64,000 bases of DNA from Silurus meridionalis (Eukaryota; Chordata; Actinopteri; Siluriformes; Siluridae): NCBI RefSeq assembly GCF_014805685.1, contig NC_060887.1:17829963-17893962 (forward strand), read 5' to 3'. The translations under genes and the position numbers were made by a program. The notes beneath the pieces were generated by a model. That model was not told the origin of the DNA, made no database searches, and saw only the letters and a list, made by a program, of their open reading frames with translations. Numbering within the stretch: the stretch's first letter is position 1; the number at the start of each line of letters is the position of its first letter. Shown piece after piece: positions 1 to 11,224 of the stretch.

Positions 1-38
1 GATGATAATAGTGATGTTGTGTTTTTGTGTGATGTTAC

Positions 39-89
39 CTTGAGTCGATCTACTTCAGCTTTTGAGCATGTAGCATGATAAGACAGCAT
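39..89 (-). CDS. pde11a: pde11a exon 10 (start of the catalytic region)
   Basis: 51 bases, phase 0 to 0, encoding [17 protein letters not shown], just before the HD-type phosphodiesterase core. Acceptor is CATCAG, donor AAG|GTAACA. This is the last exon inside the window. Confidence 0.92.
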
Positions 90-3000
90 CTGATGACAAA
101 GATATTACATATAGATAAACCCTTAAATAAAAGCCATTCTCCATGAATTAGATATAACACATTGTTGATCCAACTTGTATAAACAAATTACATTCTGCTT
201 ACGTCCAGAGCCACGGACTGTTTTGCCCAAGCTTTCTTCACCTGGTTGTACATCATTGTATTGTTGATGCCAAGGCCACAGAAAATAACAAATGCCTGTG
301 ACAAGCACAATGCATTATTATTTATTATGAATTATTATGAATGATAATTATTATTATTATTAGTAGTAGTAGTAGTATCTTTCCATTTTCAATAGAAATA
401 AACAGTTAATAATACAGCAAAACTCACACCTCAAATAATCTTTGATCTGCATCATTAAACGTCTTCCTGTCCAAACGATTAAGAATCTGGGCAACACCTT
501 GAATATGTGAGAGAGATTTTAAATGTAGATGCTTTTATGGACATGGACATGGCTCATAGCTCATTCACTCATTTAAGTCGCATTTGCCAGACATTTGATT
601 GTCCAGAAGGTGGAGCTCTTATTCAAACAGACTGTCTAACTGTAACCTGCCAGAAGGACCAGAATGAATTAATATATCTTTTTTGTTGTGTCACAGCAAA
701 CCACAAGCTCTTCCCAGCAGACACTGCAGCCTACAAACATGACCGCTGTAGATTACACTCAGCAGAACTTATGTGCACACCCCTACTTTTAAAGTCACCC
801 AGTTGTCTGACTGAGCATACTTCAACTCAATTACATAGATACTCACTGCCATAATCTTAAAGCACTCATTCATTCATTACCATAGCAAAGCAAGCGTTCA
901 GTTTGCCTCAGTGTTTCAGTCTATACCAACACTATTTATTCTGTGATGTTGACCTGGTTTCTCTTATTTCTTTCTACTCATTTATCCTGTTGACTGTGAA
1001 TGAATGTTATACCTGATATCAAATAAGGGAAGGAAGAAGGTATGTCTACTTAACAAACAGCAATATGTACATGTATGTATTAACCACAATGCAGAACACT
1101 CACCGATTATTTGATGGGTTCTGTTCCAAATGGGCACACACAGCACTGACCTGATGTGAAAGCCTGAGGCCTGATCAGCCTGTGAACAAACACACATAAT
1201 TTGTGTGTCAGAATCAGAATCAAAAAAGGTTTTATTGTCAGATATAGGTAAGGGTTCAGCAAAGAGCACTTTACAGTACTAGGAATTTGTCTTGATGTCA
1301 GGTGCATCTGGGGGTTATTGGGGCACTGTTCAGCAGTCCGACTGCAGTGGGGAAGAAACTGTTCTAGTGGCATGAGGTCCTGATCCTGATGGAGGAACTA
1401 AAACAGTTCTTTTCCAGGATGAGGGGTCGGCTGCAATCTTGGCTGCATGTCTCTGAATCCTGTAGACGTACAGCTCCGGGAGGGATGTGAGACTGAAGCC
1501 GATCACCAGCTCAGCGGAGTAGATGACATGCTGCAGCTTGGCTTTGTCCCTGGCTGTAGCTGCAACAAACCAGACCATGATGGAGGGTGTGAAGATAGAT
1601 TTGATGATGGCAGTGTAAAAGTTCACCAACATCTTCTCAGGGAGGAGAAACTTCTTCAGCTGCCGCAGGAAATACATCCTCTGCTGATCCTTCTTGGTGA
1701 GAGAGCTGAGGTTCTGCTCCCATGTAAGCTCCTCGGTAATAGTGGTGCCCAGGAAGGGGAAGGACTCAACAGTTGTCACCGGATAGTCACAGAGGATGAC
1801 AGGGGGGAGGGGGCTGGGTACTTCCTAAAATCCACTATTATCTCCACCGTCTTGAGAGAGTTGAGCTCCAGGTTGTTCATGCTGCACCATGACACCAGAC
1901 AGTCCATCTCATTCCAGTAGGCTGACTCGTCCCCATCAGAGATGAAGCCGATGAGGGTGGTATCATCAGCAAACTTCAGGAGTTTGACAGATTGGTGACC
2001 AGATGAGCAGCCATTGGTGTACAGGGAGAATAACACAGCTGGGAGAGCTGGTCTCTAAACAGAGCTGGGACAATCGTGTTGAAGGCAGAGCCAAAGTCTA
2101 CAAACAATATCCTGGCGTAAGATCCTGTGGAGTCTAGATGTTGGAGGATGAAGTGGAGGGCCATGTTGACAGCATCGTCTACAGATCTGTGGTATCTGTA
2201 GGTGAACTGTGGTGGATCCAGGAGAGGGTCTGTAATGTCCTTGAGGTAGGACAACACAAGGCGCTCAAAAGACTTAATTACCATAGAGGTCAGGGCGACG
2301 GGTCAGTAATCATTAAGTCATGTGATCCTTGTCTTTTTGGGGACTGGAGGTCTTGAAGCAGGCTGGCACATGGCAGGTCTCAGTGAGGTATTGAAAATGT
2401 CTGTGATCACTGGGGACAGCTGACACAGTGTTTCAGGGTGGAGGGGGAGACTTAAAAGATTTAAAAGTTTAGACTTTTAAACAGTCTATTCACATCTTCC
2501 TCTTTGATGGTGAGAAGTGTGAGTGGAGTTGGAGAGGTTGGCACTGAGGTGCAGAACTGTGTAATCCAGGTATATAAATGTAGGAAGGGGCTACTGCTGA
2601 TAGTCAAATCATATCTAATCAAATCAAATTGAGGAGGACTGTGGCAGGTCAGGTCTGTCCCATTATCTTTCAATGCGGCAGTATTACTAATTCAGACTGC
2701 TGGCCAGGTGCAGGTCGTTCACAGAGTCAGGGCTCTAGACTTGTAATTGGTGATCGCCTTAAGCCCTTTCCAGTCAAAGGCAGAGTCGTTGGTTTGGAAT
2801 TGCAGTTTCATTCTCTCACCATGCTCTGTTTTAGCTCTTTTCACCTCTTTGCTAAATCTCTACTTAGCCTCCTTGTATTTTCATTTGTCCCCAATTTTAA
2901 ATGTGACCTCTGGTCTAAGCTGTCTGAGTTTAGCTGTGAACCAGGGTTTGTCATGATTAGAACTCACCTTGGTAGGTGATGGAATGATGCTGTCCTCACA

Positions 3001-3926
3001 GATGTGTAAAAAACATTACAGTCTGTACAGTCCAAACACCTCTGGAGTTCCCCCACAGCCTCCCTGGTCCACTTCTTTGATGTCCTCACAACAGTTTTGT
3101 AGAGTTTTAATCTCTGCCTGTATGCAGGAATCAAAAGGCACCACTGATGGTGGTGTAGCAGTGTTCCAGTACGTCCCCCTCTCTGGTTGGGCACTTAATA
3201 AACTGTTTGTATTTGGGAAGTTTGTGGGAGAGATTACCTTTATTAAAGTCTCCTAGGACAATAACCAAGCCATCCGGGTTTGTCCGCAGTATCTTGTCAG
3301 TCAGCGCGTGCTGCGCTTCACGCACATTACCTTGCGGCGGGATGTCAACGCCAATGAGAATGAATGTGTTTATAAATCGAAAATCAAACAAATAATTATT
3401 TTCCATGCTCCTCTGGTGTAAAGCAGAAAATAACATATGTTTTGATTTGTTGTTGGATGTTTTTGTATGAATTATTAATGTGGCATCCATTTCAATTATT
3501 TGTTCCATTTGTTATTTGGGTTAATCTTTGATGCACCAGATAAAGACCTAACTTTGAGCAAAATGTCCTCCTGAATTATTTCTGTACACCTAGAAGAGTT
3601 TGGTTGTACAATACAGAGGATTACTGTAGCAAACCTTCACTTAGCATGTGATAGTATGAGAAATGCTTAAACCAAAAAAACATGAATGCCAACTGATAGA
3701 ATAGTATGTACAAAATGCATGTCATTTCATTGCTGCAGCACTATACATACCTCGGAATCAAACCGGGGATCCTGACACACATCGCTTATGTTAACTGGCA
3801 GGCCTGTTGATGCCACCAACTCAGCAATACTGTTATTGATCAGCCAGTCAGAACAGGACACCTTCTCCATGCTGACATCAAATGAAGACATATATGTACA
3901 CAGACACATACACACACACACAGAGT

Positions 3927-4003
<77 letters not shown>

Positions 4004-7000
4004 CGAGAGAGGGAGAGGAGCGGCAGATTTAGTGCACAATTACTGATTGATAAATTGCTATACATTATTCAGCGACTACAGTGAAACCAATATGAAATAT
4101 ATGTAGCCATAAGAGTGAGGAATGTAGAAATTGTTCTTTAGACTTTAGCAATTTAATACTTGTATAGCAATGATTTACATGCAGAATAACTGTGGTCTTC
4201 TTAGAATAACAGTTCTTCTAGTGCAAATTAAATCCTATTGAAAATAAAAAGGAATTGAAAAAGATAAATCTGTGGAGGTGTAAGCATTCAACCTTTCAAA
4301 TCTCAAATCTGTGTAGAAAATTGAGACAGTTGCACCAAATAAAAAACAGTGTGTTGAAAGTCTAAACTGAATTACTTAGAGGATCAGCTCCTTTTTTAGT
4401 TACTTCTGTACTATATTTTATGGCCAAAAGTATTGCACCATCAAACCCATATGTGGGTCATTTAAGACCAGGATGTCTTTGTGTGCTCTAACATTACAAT
4501 TTAGCATAATTGAAAATGTAGAAACTCAGGACTCCTGAGTAGTGCAACAGAAAAGCAATTGATGTATTGTTGGAATATTGTGAATTTAAATCTTGAAGAT
4601 TCCTCTGTCAATTGTGGGCATGAGAGCAAAGCTCTCTAGGTGTGAGTGATGGCAATACTCTATCTATACACTGTGAATCAAATTCACACTGACCAATCAT
4701 TGTCATCTATCAACTCATGTTTCCAACAGAGTGTAGATTTCCGGAGTGTGTTCAACTGCCCTGTGATATAGTATGTGCAGCTGCTCCAGAAATACTGGGA
4801 TGGTCTTTTACATCGCAGTAGAAAAACATTCTAGTCCTCATCCTAATTGATAACAGTTGTGTAATGGAGAAGCCCTAGCTATTGGGTAGGAATTTGTAAA
4901 TAATCCAACTAGGGAAAAAAATCCAAATAACAATATGATCGCTCCAATTTTGGCTGCTGATAATGCAATATCTTGCATTCATTAGATCTATACCACTATT
5001 GAAGTGCCAACATTTATATAGCAATTAGTATAATGTGGTAATAGAGCACTCACTTTATGTCATGGTCCACATTGCAAAATGGAGACATGAGCTCAAAAGT
5101 TTTTGAGAACTTTACCACCTGCGGGGTACAGAGGGATCAGTTTAAGTATTCAGTTTGTTTCACAATTGTTCTGTAAAAGACATAAGAATCCTTTTTTTTT
5201 TTCTTACAGGTGAGTGGATGTCCTCTAGGAGCAGCACAGAGCAGCGTTCACACTGCAGCAATGTTAGTGCTCGCTGCATGATCTTTCTGACAATCTTCTC
5301 CAGGTCTGTCTGCTCCTCAAACAAATCGTTCACCACCTCCAAAAGAGCCTGCAGAAACAGCATGCACTGAATTCACTTGTTGCACCACAGCATCTAAACA
5401 TTAAGCATGATAGCCTGTGGGGTTAAACTTAAAACAAGCTAAAAAAATCTATAACACAGGTGTTTGCTAAGTGTTCACATTAAAAACACTGATGAACATG
5501 TTTTTAAAGGCAGGCTGTTTACCCTCTCCACATGTTTCACTGCATTTCTACTTCACATCAAAGAACTGAATACCTTCAGTTCAGTAGAAACGGTTCAGTA
5601 GAAACCAGACTGAGAATCAACCTGGAATTCTGTATGCATTATTTATCAGTGATCTTCAGCTTTTTAAGCAGAACCAGTGTATAACTCAGACTCTCACCCG
5701 GCTCCTATCGTATTCTTTGCGGGACTCAGAAAAGAGCTTGGCATTGGAGATCGATATACCACAGAAGGGTAGGTACATCTCTAACACCTAGGCAGAAAAC
5801 AAAGAATGAGTAAAAGTAAGAGACCGAGAAAGAAATGGAGAGAGACATAAAGAGGGAGATCTCGGTATCAATAAAAAAGCAGACACAGATTTTCTTTGTT
5901 TTCATAAAGAAATATTAATGTAGATTTAGATCCTTAATGAGCAAAGCCACAGGCAAAAATTGTAAGAAAAAACGTCCTGAAATGACTTGAGGAAGAACCC
6001 CTGAGAAGAACCAGATTAAAAAGGAACTTATTATTTTTTTCCACTGGATAGTGGAATTATAAATCATTATTCTTCTACAACTCTATATTATTTCCTGTGG
6101 TGTCCAAAATGTCTAGAATTTAAATAAACAGAAGGTTTTTTAGAAAATAATTTTATAATGATTATTGAAGAATAATCAACTACAAAACTGTGTTGTTTTA
6201 GGAAAACTAAAGTCACACACAAACTTTAAATGACCAGTTGGTTGTTCTATTAATAGGAAAGCTCATTAATGATAGCAAGCAGAGTTAAAGATTCAGAGTT
6301 TGGTATGTTTCTGTAAGAGATAGGATGATGCAGCTCACCTTTTCATCATCCTCGGTAAAGGGAGTTCCACTGGGTTTTTTGTTGATGGCCTGCACGACTC
6401 CAATCACCTCTCCGTCACTGTTACAGATGGCCATGCACAGGATTGACTGAGTCTTATAGCCTGTCAGCTTGTCAATCTCATCACTAAACCGATGATCCTG
6501 TGCAATATGCAATGATTACAGGAACATATTTCGTATTTCCTTATACTATGAAATTTTTTTAATTGTTTAATGATACATACATCGACCAGGCATAACTTTA
6601 CGGCCACCGTTCAAGCATAACATGACCAACTGCCTAATATTGTGTTGGTCCCCCTTATGTTGACAAAACAGTCCTGCCATGTTGAGCATTATCAATATCA
6701 TCTTCTTCAGCAATTTAAGCTACAGTAGCTCATCTTTTCAGCTCAGGGAGCCTTCACTCCCTACGTGCATCAGTGAGCATTGGCCCCCATGACCCTGTCG
6801 CTGGTTCACCATTGCTCCTTCCTTTGACCACTTTTGATAGATACTGACCACTGCAGACCAGGAACATCATAGCTGCAGTTTTGGAGATGCTCTGACCCAG
6901 CCATCACAATTTGTCCCTTGTCAAAACTCACTCTAGTCCTTACGCTTGCCCATTTTTCCTGCTTCTAAAACATTAACTTTAAGAAAAAAGTGTTTAATTG

Positions 7001-10000
7001 CTGCCTAAAATATTCCATCCACTAACAAGTGATATGATAAAAAGATTGTTATTTACTCACAGGTCATAATGTTATACCTGTTCAGTGTATGAACAAACAT
7101 ACAGTATGATTTTTTGAACTCTTAATGTCTCTCTTTTTTTCATTAAAGAATATAAATCAGTGCTTGCTTTGGTCTATCTATAATCATTTTGATTGAACAA
7201 TACATTCACTTGTTAATTTTCCTCTTGAATGCAATATGCATACATTATAGTGTTTAATACAGTTTTTGAAGGTGCTTTCCCAGCTGTCTACAGTGGCTGA
7301 TACTCCAAAAACACAAGATCATACAAATGGTTCCATGCACACACCATAGCAATATCTTAACATTCTGACTTGTTATTCAATAGTCGATTTTAAATCATAT
7401 TATCCACAAAATAATGTTTTATACAACCTATGACATTTAAATGGTAAACTATTATAGTTACAATAGTGGAGAATTAATTGTGGGTCTACTGAAAGACCTG
7501 GGAGTTTTGGTAGTTTAAGAGTGCAATGGGTTAAACTGGGCTGCTTGTTCTGTGCTGACACAGATGAAAGATGCTGCAGATTGAGGACAACAGAAGTTCA
7601 TTTTTCCTAAGGACTTGTCCATAAAAAAGTTAAATGCAGCAGACACTTTATATAGCAAGGTCCCACTGCAACTAGCTGTTCCCATTCTGTGTCAAGAAGA
7701 CAGATCTGCAGTCAGAGAATTAATAAGTTCAGCAGCTGACCAATAGGGAAGGCTTTGCCTTTGGCCATATAATAACGATGTCCAGAATTTAGCAACAGTG
7801 GGACCTACAACCTGACTGCACTACCGAAAAAACAGTACTATAAGCGAGAATCCTTCTCGCAAAATCAGGTTTCTCGGTCACGTTGACATAATTTAACTAA
7901 TCAGGTTTTCGTTTGGCCTGACAGTAGCTCCGCTGAGTCCGGATAGAAACTAAGAATGTTTTGTGTTATTTAGGACATGGGCCCTCAAACCTGAGGACCT
8001 GCACTGTAATGTTCTTAGTTTTTCTGCTACATGAGTTGGGAAGATTTGGATTAAAAAAAAGTGCTTTATTTAAGAATGATTATGCAGCCCTTGAAAAGAA
8101 ATTACTGAAAATCAATGAAAATAGTGCAAAAAGAGTGAAAGAAGTTTTGTTTGATTACCGATTAAAAAAATATATTTTGTTAAATCTGTTATCATTTACA
8201 GAATGTAGATTTATAGCCTCACTTAACACTATAATAATACAAAAAAGGGTCTCCCTTTGCTCTCAAAACAGCCTTAATTCCTCATGATATGGATTTGACA
8301 AACTGTTGGAAATAGTGCTCTTATCCAGATTCTGGTCCATCTTGAATCTTCTGTTCAACCACATTCTGAAGATGTTCTATTTAATTCAGATCTAGTGACT
8401 GGGAAAACAACTGAGAAACACTGATCTCAGTATCATGTTTATGAAACCAGTTTGAGATGACTTTTGCTTTGTGGCATGGTGCATTATCATGCTTAAAGTA
8501 GCTGTTAGCTGATGGTAGACTGTGGCAATGAATGGACGGTCAGCAACACCAGTCGATCAGAATATGGCATTCACCAGATGATTGATTTGGGGCTAACAGG
8601 CACAAAGAGTACAACATTACACCTGTTGGCAGGTTAGGTACATGGATTCCTGATGTTGATAATCAATTCCGCTAACTGTGTGCCTCGGTTGAAATCAAGT
8701 TTCAATAAATCAAGCAATGTTGTTCCACTCTTTAACTGTCCAGTTTTGGTGAGTCTATGCCTAATGCAGCATCAGTAGAAACTGATTTAGTCTTCTGCTG
8801 ATGTAAGCAATCTGTCAATCAAAAAAGTATTTTGCAATGCTGTTTTGCTCACCACAGGAGGTGAGACAGGAGGTGGAGCTGGAAGTGGCAGAGCTGAAGA
8901 TGCTGAGCTTTACATTGGAAGTGACAAGTATGGACAGGATTAAAAATCAATTAATTAAAGGGACCATGCATGTAGGGCATTTTGAAGACAAAGTAAGAGA
9001 GGCCCGATTGAACATTGGACATGTGTAGGAGGGACATGGGGGATGGAGCCACCAGGCAGAAGGAAAAGAGGAAGGTCAATAAGAAGGTTTATGGATGTGG
9101 TGAGGGAAGACATGCAGGTAGTTGGGTTGAAAGAGACAGGGTGGTATGGAGACAGATGATCTGCTGTGGCGACCCCTAATGGGAGCGCCTGAAAGAAGAA
9201 GAAGTTTTGATCACCACATATGTACAGAGTGGTTATTGCTGCCTATCTGTCAGCTTTAACCTGTCTGGCCATCCTCTCAATAAGGAGTTTCCTTTCACAG
9301 AATCACTGCATTATGGTTTTTTATTATTATTTACTGTAATATTTTGTGAAAACTTCAAAGACTGTTGTGTCCCATTGTTGTGTTTGGCATTAATAATCAT
9401 GGCATGGTCAAAATCACTGAGCTCCTAATTCTTAAGGTTGATGTCAATATTGATTTTATTCATTGCACTGCTGCAACACTACTGGCTGATGATGACTATG
9501 AGGAGGTGTACAGGTATTCCTAACAATTTGCTAAAGTGTTTGTGTGACATGATTAGTGGATTGTTCCGAATAAAGGTGCACAGCGGTTTCTAATACAGTA
9601 TATAGTGAGTGTATGTGAGTGTTGAATAAGGCACATGTGAAATCCTTCTCTGGCTGTTCCGCGAGTGGTGGATGTATTTCACCTCATACGCGTTTGCGAC
9701 GTTGACCGTCTCGCCGTGCTCTGCCACATAGCCTATGATACCCTTGCCCCAGGGTACTTGCACCTCGGCGAAGGGAATTGAGCTGGAACCGGGTCGCCCC
9801 GCTGTCCCCGAGTGCACGTCCAGAAACTTGGACACCAACGTCCTCTCGTGCGCCGGACCTTCTACCAGGAAAAGCGAGCAACGGTCTGCGTTCACCATGA
9901 CGCACACGTTGACTAAGATCTTGTAGCCCAGGTTGGTGATGTCGAGCTCGCCGGAGATGTCCTTGACGAGCTCGATGAAGAACTTGCGCTCGTCTGACTC

Positions 10001-10432
10001 TTTGAGCGTGTACTTGTAGTCAAGCGCGCTCGAGGCATAGCGCGGCACGTTGACGCGCGACTCGAGCAGCGCGCTCAGGATGTGCGCCGTGGTGGGCGGC
10101 AGCGAGCTGGCCTTGCGCAGGAGCGCGCGCCGCCTCACGCTCGCCTGTGACTCGCGCGCCGCCACGCTCGCGCGCTCGTCGTAGGTGTGGTGCGCGGCGC
10201 TCGCTTTGGAGCGGGCAAAGGTCCGCCGCATCTCCGCATGCGACGAGCGCCGTTTGCCGGCGGCCGCCGCGTCCTCGCGCTCCGCCTCCGCAGCGGAGAG
10301 GTCACGCCGACGCGTCTCCGCCAGGCGCGTGCTCGTAGCTACACGCTCGCCCTTACGGATCACGTAGTCCTCGAAGAGTTCCGGGTGACGGTCCAGGAAC
10401 GCCTCCACGTCGGAGAAGTCGAAAGTTGTCAT
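39..10432 (-). CDS. pde11a: PDE11A-type dual cAMP/cGMP phosphodiesterase, 5' ten exons (partial gene span)
   Basis: Span of ten coding exons on the minus strand: 10432-9683, 6497-6339, 5787-5698, 5348-5208, 5118-5054, 3871-3751, 1179-1104, 497-430, 295-203 and 89-39. All junctions are GT-AG and phases match, giving 538 residues. PDE11A hydrolyses cAMP and cGMP in the cytosol. Visible parts are an N-terminal regulatory region (1 to about 150), GAF-A (about 155-305, with the NKFDE signature N289, K290, F297, D301, E302) and GAF-B (about 335-520). The catalytic HD phosphodiesterase domain lies past position 39 and is off the window. Family assignment rests on near-identical blocks such as [55 protein letters not shown] and [13 protein letters not shown]. 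Neighbours spmip4 and osbpl3 suggest the fish pde11a-like ohnologue (pde11al) rather than the orthologue of mammalian PDE11A. The gene points away from spmip4. Family is near certain; which paralogue is inference. Confidence 0.95.
203..295 (-). CDS. pde11a: pde11a exon 9 (linker to the catalytic domain)
   Basis: 93 bases, phase 0 to 0. It encodes [19 protein letters not shown] and [12 protein letters not shown], the helix leading from GAF-B to the catalytic domain. Acceptor is GTCACAG, donor GAC|GTAAGC. Confidence 0.95.
313..376. repeat. (ATT)n/(AGT)n trinucleotide repeat
   Basis: A TTATTATT run followed by AGTAGTAGTAGT, in the intron between pde11a exons 9 and 8. Confidence 0.85.
430..497 (-). 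CDS. pde11a: pde11a exon 8 (end of GAF-B)
   Basis: 68 bases, phase 1 to 0. It encodes [18 protein letters not shown] then RLFE, the GAF-B counterpart of the NKFDE segment. The signature is partly degenerate here (NR in place of NK), as in mammalian PDE11A. Donor is GAG|GTGTGA. Confidence 0.93.
1104..1179 (-). CDS. pde11a: pde11a exon 7 (GAF-B)
   Basis: 76 bases, ending phase 1. It encodes [18 protein letters not shown] and NRTHQIIG, the beta-strand region of GAF-B. Acceptor is TTCACAG, donor G|GTGAGT. A LINE lies in the intron between this exon and exon 6. Confidence 0.95.
1206..3430 (-). mobile_element. L2/CR1-type (Rex1/Babar-like) LINE, decayed, inside a pde11a intron
   Basis: On the minus strand, broken frames read in order: an endonuclease piece (about 3370-3130, [19 protein letters not shown] and CPTR), a spacer with [14 protein letters not shown] and [12 protein letters not shown], then reverse transcriptase ([42 protein letters not shown]) and a C-terminal part ([20 protein letters not shown]). 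The FADD catalytic box is preserved, but frameshifts and stops break the ORF. The 3' end is near 1206-1240, where the transcribed strand carries a short GATTCTGATTCTGAC repeat, a tail type of these elements. It is inserted in the same orientation as pde11a. Superfamily is secure; clade name is from memory. Confidence 0.88.
3751..3871 (-). CDS. pde11a: pde11a exon 6 (GAF-B)
   Basis: 121 bases (1 + 40 codons), from [18 protein letters not shown] to [12 protein letters not shown], a block strongly conserved in PDE11A GAF-B. The donor is GAG|GTATGT. A (CT)n tract on the transcribed strand starts about 55 bases upstream of the acceptor. Confidence 0.95.
3927..4020. repeat. (GA)n microsatellite in a pde11a intron
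   Basis: About 90 bases of GA dinucleotide with a few GCGA interruptions. It reads (CT)n on the pde11a transcript, about 55-150 bases upstream of the exon 6 acceptor. Confidence 0.97.
4419..4470. mobile_element. Fragment of Tc1-type miniature element end
   Basis: The stretch TATGGCCAAAAGTATT resembles the terminal repeat of a Tc1/mariner-derived miniature family present elsewhere in this window (29927, 41147, 46235). Only one end is visible. Confidence 0.4.
4528..4720 (+). repeat. tRNA-derived SINE, degenerate
   Basis: It begins with CTCCTGAGTAGTGCAACAG, a recognisable head of an abundant fish SINE. A degenerate B-box region follows (GTGAATTTAAATC), then an AGAGCAAAGCTCTC body. It is strongly diverged. 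Similar bodies occur near 31850 and 46862. Confidence 0.55.
5054..5118 (-). CDS. pde11a: pde11a exon 5 (GAF-B)
   Basis: 65 bases, phase 0 to 2: [15 protein letters not shown] followed by NVDHDIN. Acceptor is CCCCGCAG, donor AAA|GTGAGT. The variable loop after MSP is about five residues shorter than in mammalian PDE11A. The final codon is completed by the C that opens exon 6. Confidence 0.92.
5208..5348 (-). CDS. pde11a: pde11a exon 4 (GAF-B start)
   Basis: 141 bases, phase 0 to 0, residues 334-380, with [19 protein letters not shown] and [12 protein letters not shown], the beginning of GAF-B. The donor is CCT|GTAAGA. Its complement happens to look like a plus-strand acceptor, which is not used. 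Confidence 0.95.
5698..5787 (-). CDS. pde11a: pde11a exon 3 (GAF-A/GAF-B linker helix)
   Basis: 90 bases, phase 0 to 0, residues 304-333. The peptide begins [17 protein letters not shown] and ends RKEYDRSR, the helix joining GAF-A to GAF-B in PDE11A. It is too short to stand out as an ORF. Acceptor is CTAG, donor GTGAGA. Confidence 0.93.
6339..6497 (-). CDS. pde11a: pde11a exon 2 (GAF-A C-terminal half)
   Basis: 159 bases, phase 0 to 0, residues 251-303 ([16 protein letters not shown] to FTEDDEK). It carries the GAF-A NKFDE signature (N289, K290, F297, D301, E302), needed for ligand-binding fold integrity in PDE GAF domains. Acceptor ends CACAG, donor is AAG|GTGAGC. Confidence 0.95.
6576..7093 (-). 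mobile_element. Tc1-like DNA transposon, internally deleted, in pde11a intron 1
   Basis: The ends are near-inverted: GACCAGGCATAAC at the left and, on the complement, GAACAGGTATAACATTATGAC at the right. Between them the minus strand reads the N-terminal, DNA-binding part of a Tc1 transposase, starting ATG GGC AAG CGT AAG (MGKRK) near 6953 and soon hitting a stop. The middle and most of the DDE domain are missing. A second copy lies at 47400-47760. Confidence 0.75.
8240..8835 (-). mobile_element. Second type of Tc1-like transposon remnant in pde11a intron 1
   Basis: On the minus strand positions about 8491-8466 read HDNAPCHK, the catalytic-aspartate motif of the Tc1 DDE transposase. Surrounding sequence is consistent with a decayed transposase, but stops interrupt every frame. 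Boundaries are approximate. Confidence 0.65.
8857..9203 (+). mobile_element. RTE-like LINE 3' fragment, copy 1
   Basis: The plus strand reads [27 protein letters not shown] and [13 protein letters not shown], then a 3' region ending in GAAAGAAGAAGAAG. It matches copies 2 and 3 closely over their 3' portions. It is a 5'-truncated reverse-transcriptase C-terminal remnant with frameshifts. Confidence 0.8.
9683..10432 (-). CDS. pde11a: pde11a coding exon 1 (N-terminus and start of GAF-A)
   Basis: This exon encodes residues 1-250. The start at 10432-10430 is chosen because the peptide [18 protein letters not shown] aligns with the N-terminus of PDE11A4; an in-frame ATG 36 bases upstream (10468) would add 12 unconserved residues. 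Two basophilic-kinase-type sites are visible, KRRSS (60-64) and RKASS (106-110), corresponding in position to known phosphorylated serines of PDE11A4. An Arg/Ala/Glu-rich stretch at 30-60 replaces the Gly/Ser-rich stretch of mammals. GAF-A begins near residue 155. The exon is strikingly GC-rich (CpG-dense) compared with its surroundings. It ends at the donor GTGAAA (9682). Confidence 0.95.
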
Positions 10433-10629
10433 GGTGAACACACTCCTGCTGTATCCTTGCTGAAACACTGCGAGACGAAAAAGACGCGACTCCTGCGAGT
10501 CCTGCGTTTCGCCCGAATGATACTGATGCGAAACTCAGTAGTATAGTGCAGCTGGTACCGCACTCTGTCACCACGTTCACACGCGCGCGCGTGCACACAC
10601 GTTCAGATATGTCCTCGTAACGATGGTCT

Positions 10630-10673
<44 letters not shown>

Positions 10674-10700
10674 CTTTCTCCCTTGCTCTCTAGTTCTCTC
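10433..10700 (-). promoter_or_regulatory. pde11a 5' flank / probable promoter
   Basis: The sequence upstream of the start codon is rich in CpG and in C/T, then runs into a (CT)n tract at 10630-10670. No TATA box is evident. A promoter here is inferred from position and composition only; the transcription start cannot be placed. Confidence 0.4.
10630..10670. repeat. (CT)n microsatellite
   Basis: About 20 uninterrupted CT units roughly 200 bases upstream of the pde11a start codon. Confidence 0.97.
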
Positions 10701-10982
10701 TATTTCTATGCGCTCTCTTGATTTGAGAAGACAGTTAACTCCATCACAGAAAAGCGTTGTGCAACAAGCAGTTTAAGAGACCGAGCTCTGTCAACAAAGT
10801 TTCTCTAGAAACATGAAGAACTCCACTAAAATGCACCAAACTGTTGCTATTGTAACATTTTTATTTTTCAAAGAATATAAACAGTCATTTCTGCACCATG
10901 ATCATCATCTTACAAATTTTAAACATGATGTGATCTGTTTGTGCGTGTATGTGTGTTTGCCAGGAGGTGACTGATACGGAGT

Positions 10983-10983
<1 letters not shown>

Positions 10984-11017
<34 letters not shown>
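10984..11017. repeat. (GT)n microsatellite
   Basis: 17 GT units in the region between pde11a and spmip4. Confidence 0.95.
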
Positions 11018-11019
<2 letters not shown>

Positions 11020-11224
11020 CAATCTGTGTGTGTGTATGGATGAGTAGGTGTTAGGCGAGCGTTTGAGTGTGGGTGGATATAGAAGTGAGAGGGATAAAAG
11101 AGACAAGCTTTTTATCTTTACAACAAACCAAATGTCGTTGTTGTTTTTGCAATGTTTATGTGTTCTGTATTAATTTACACATTTGATCATAAAAAATAAA
11201 AATGCTTAGCCTTTAAATTGAACT

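Noticed and set aside
1447..1920. 157-codon plus-strand open frame
   Set aside because: It is antisense to the LINE reverse transcriptase, whose minus-strand motifs are convincing.
3727..4065. Leu/Ser-repeat N-terminal extension to pde11a exon 6
   Set aside because: It is a reading through the (CT)n intron repeat. The true exon starts at 3871 after a CAG acceptor.
5189..5370. Plus-strand splice acceptor (T-tract then CTTACAG) followed by an open frame
   Set aside because: It is the complement of the pde11a exon 4 donor and exon. The minus-strand reading matches PDE11A, so the plus-strand signal is chance.
10147..10546. Plus-strand Arg/Ala/Pro-rich open frames
   Set aside because: These are shadows of the GC-rich pde11a exon 1, with no conserved domain.
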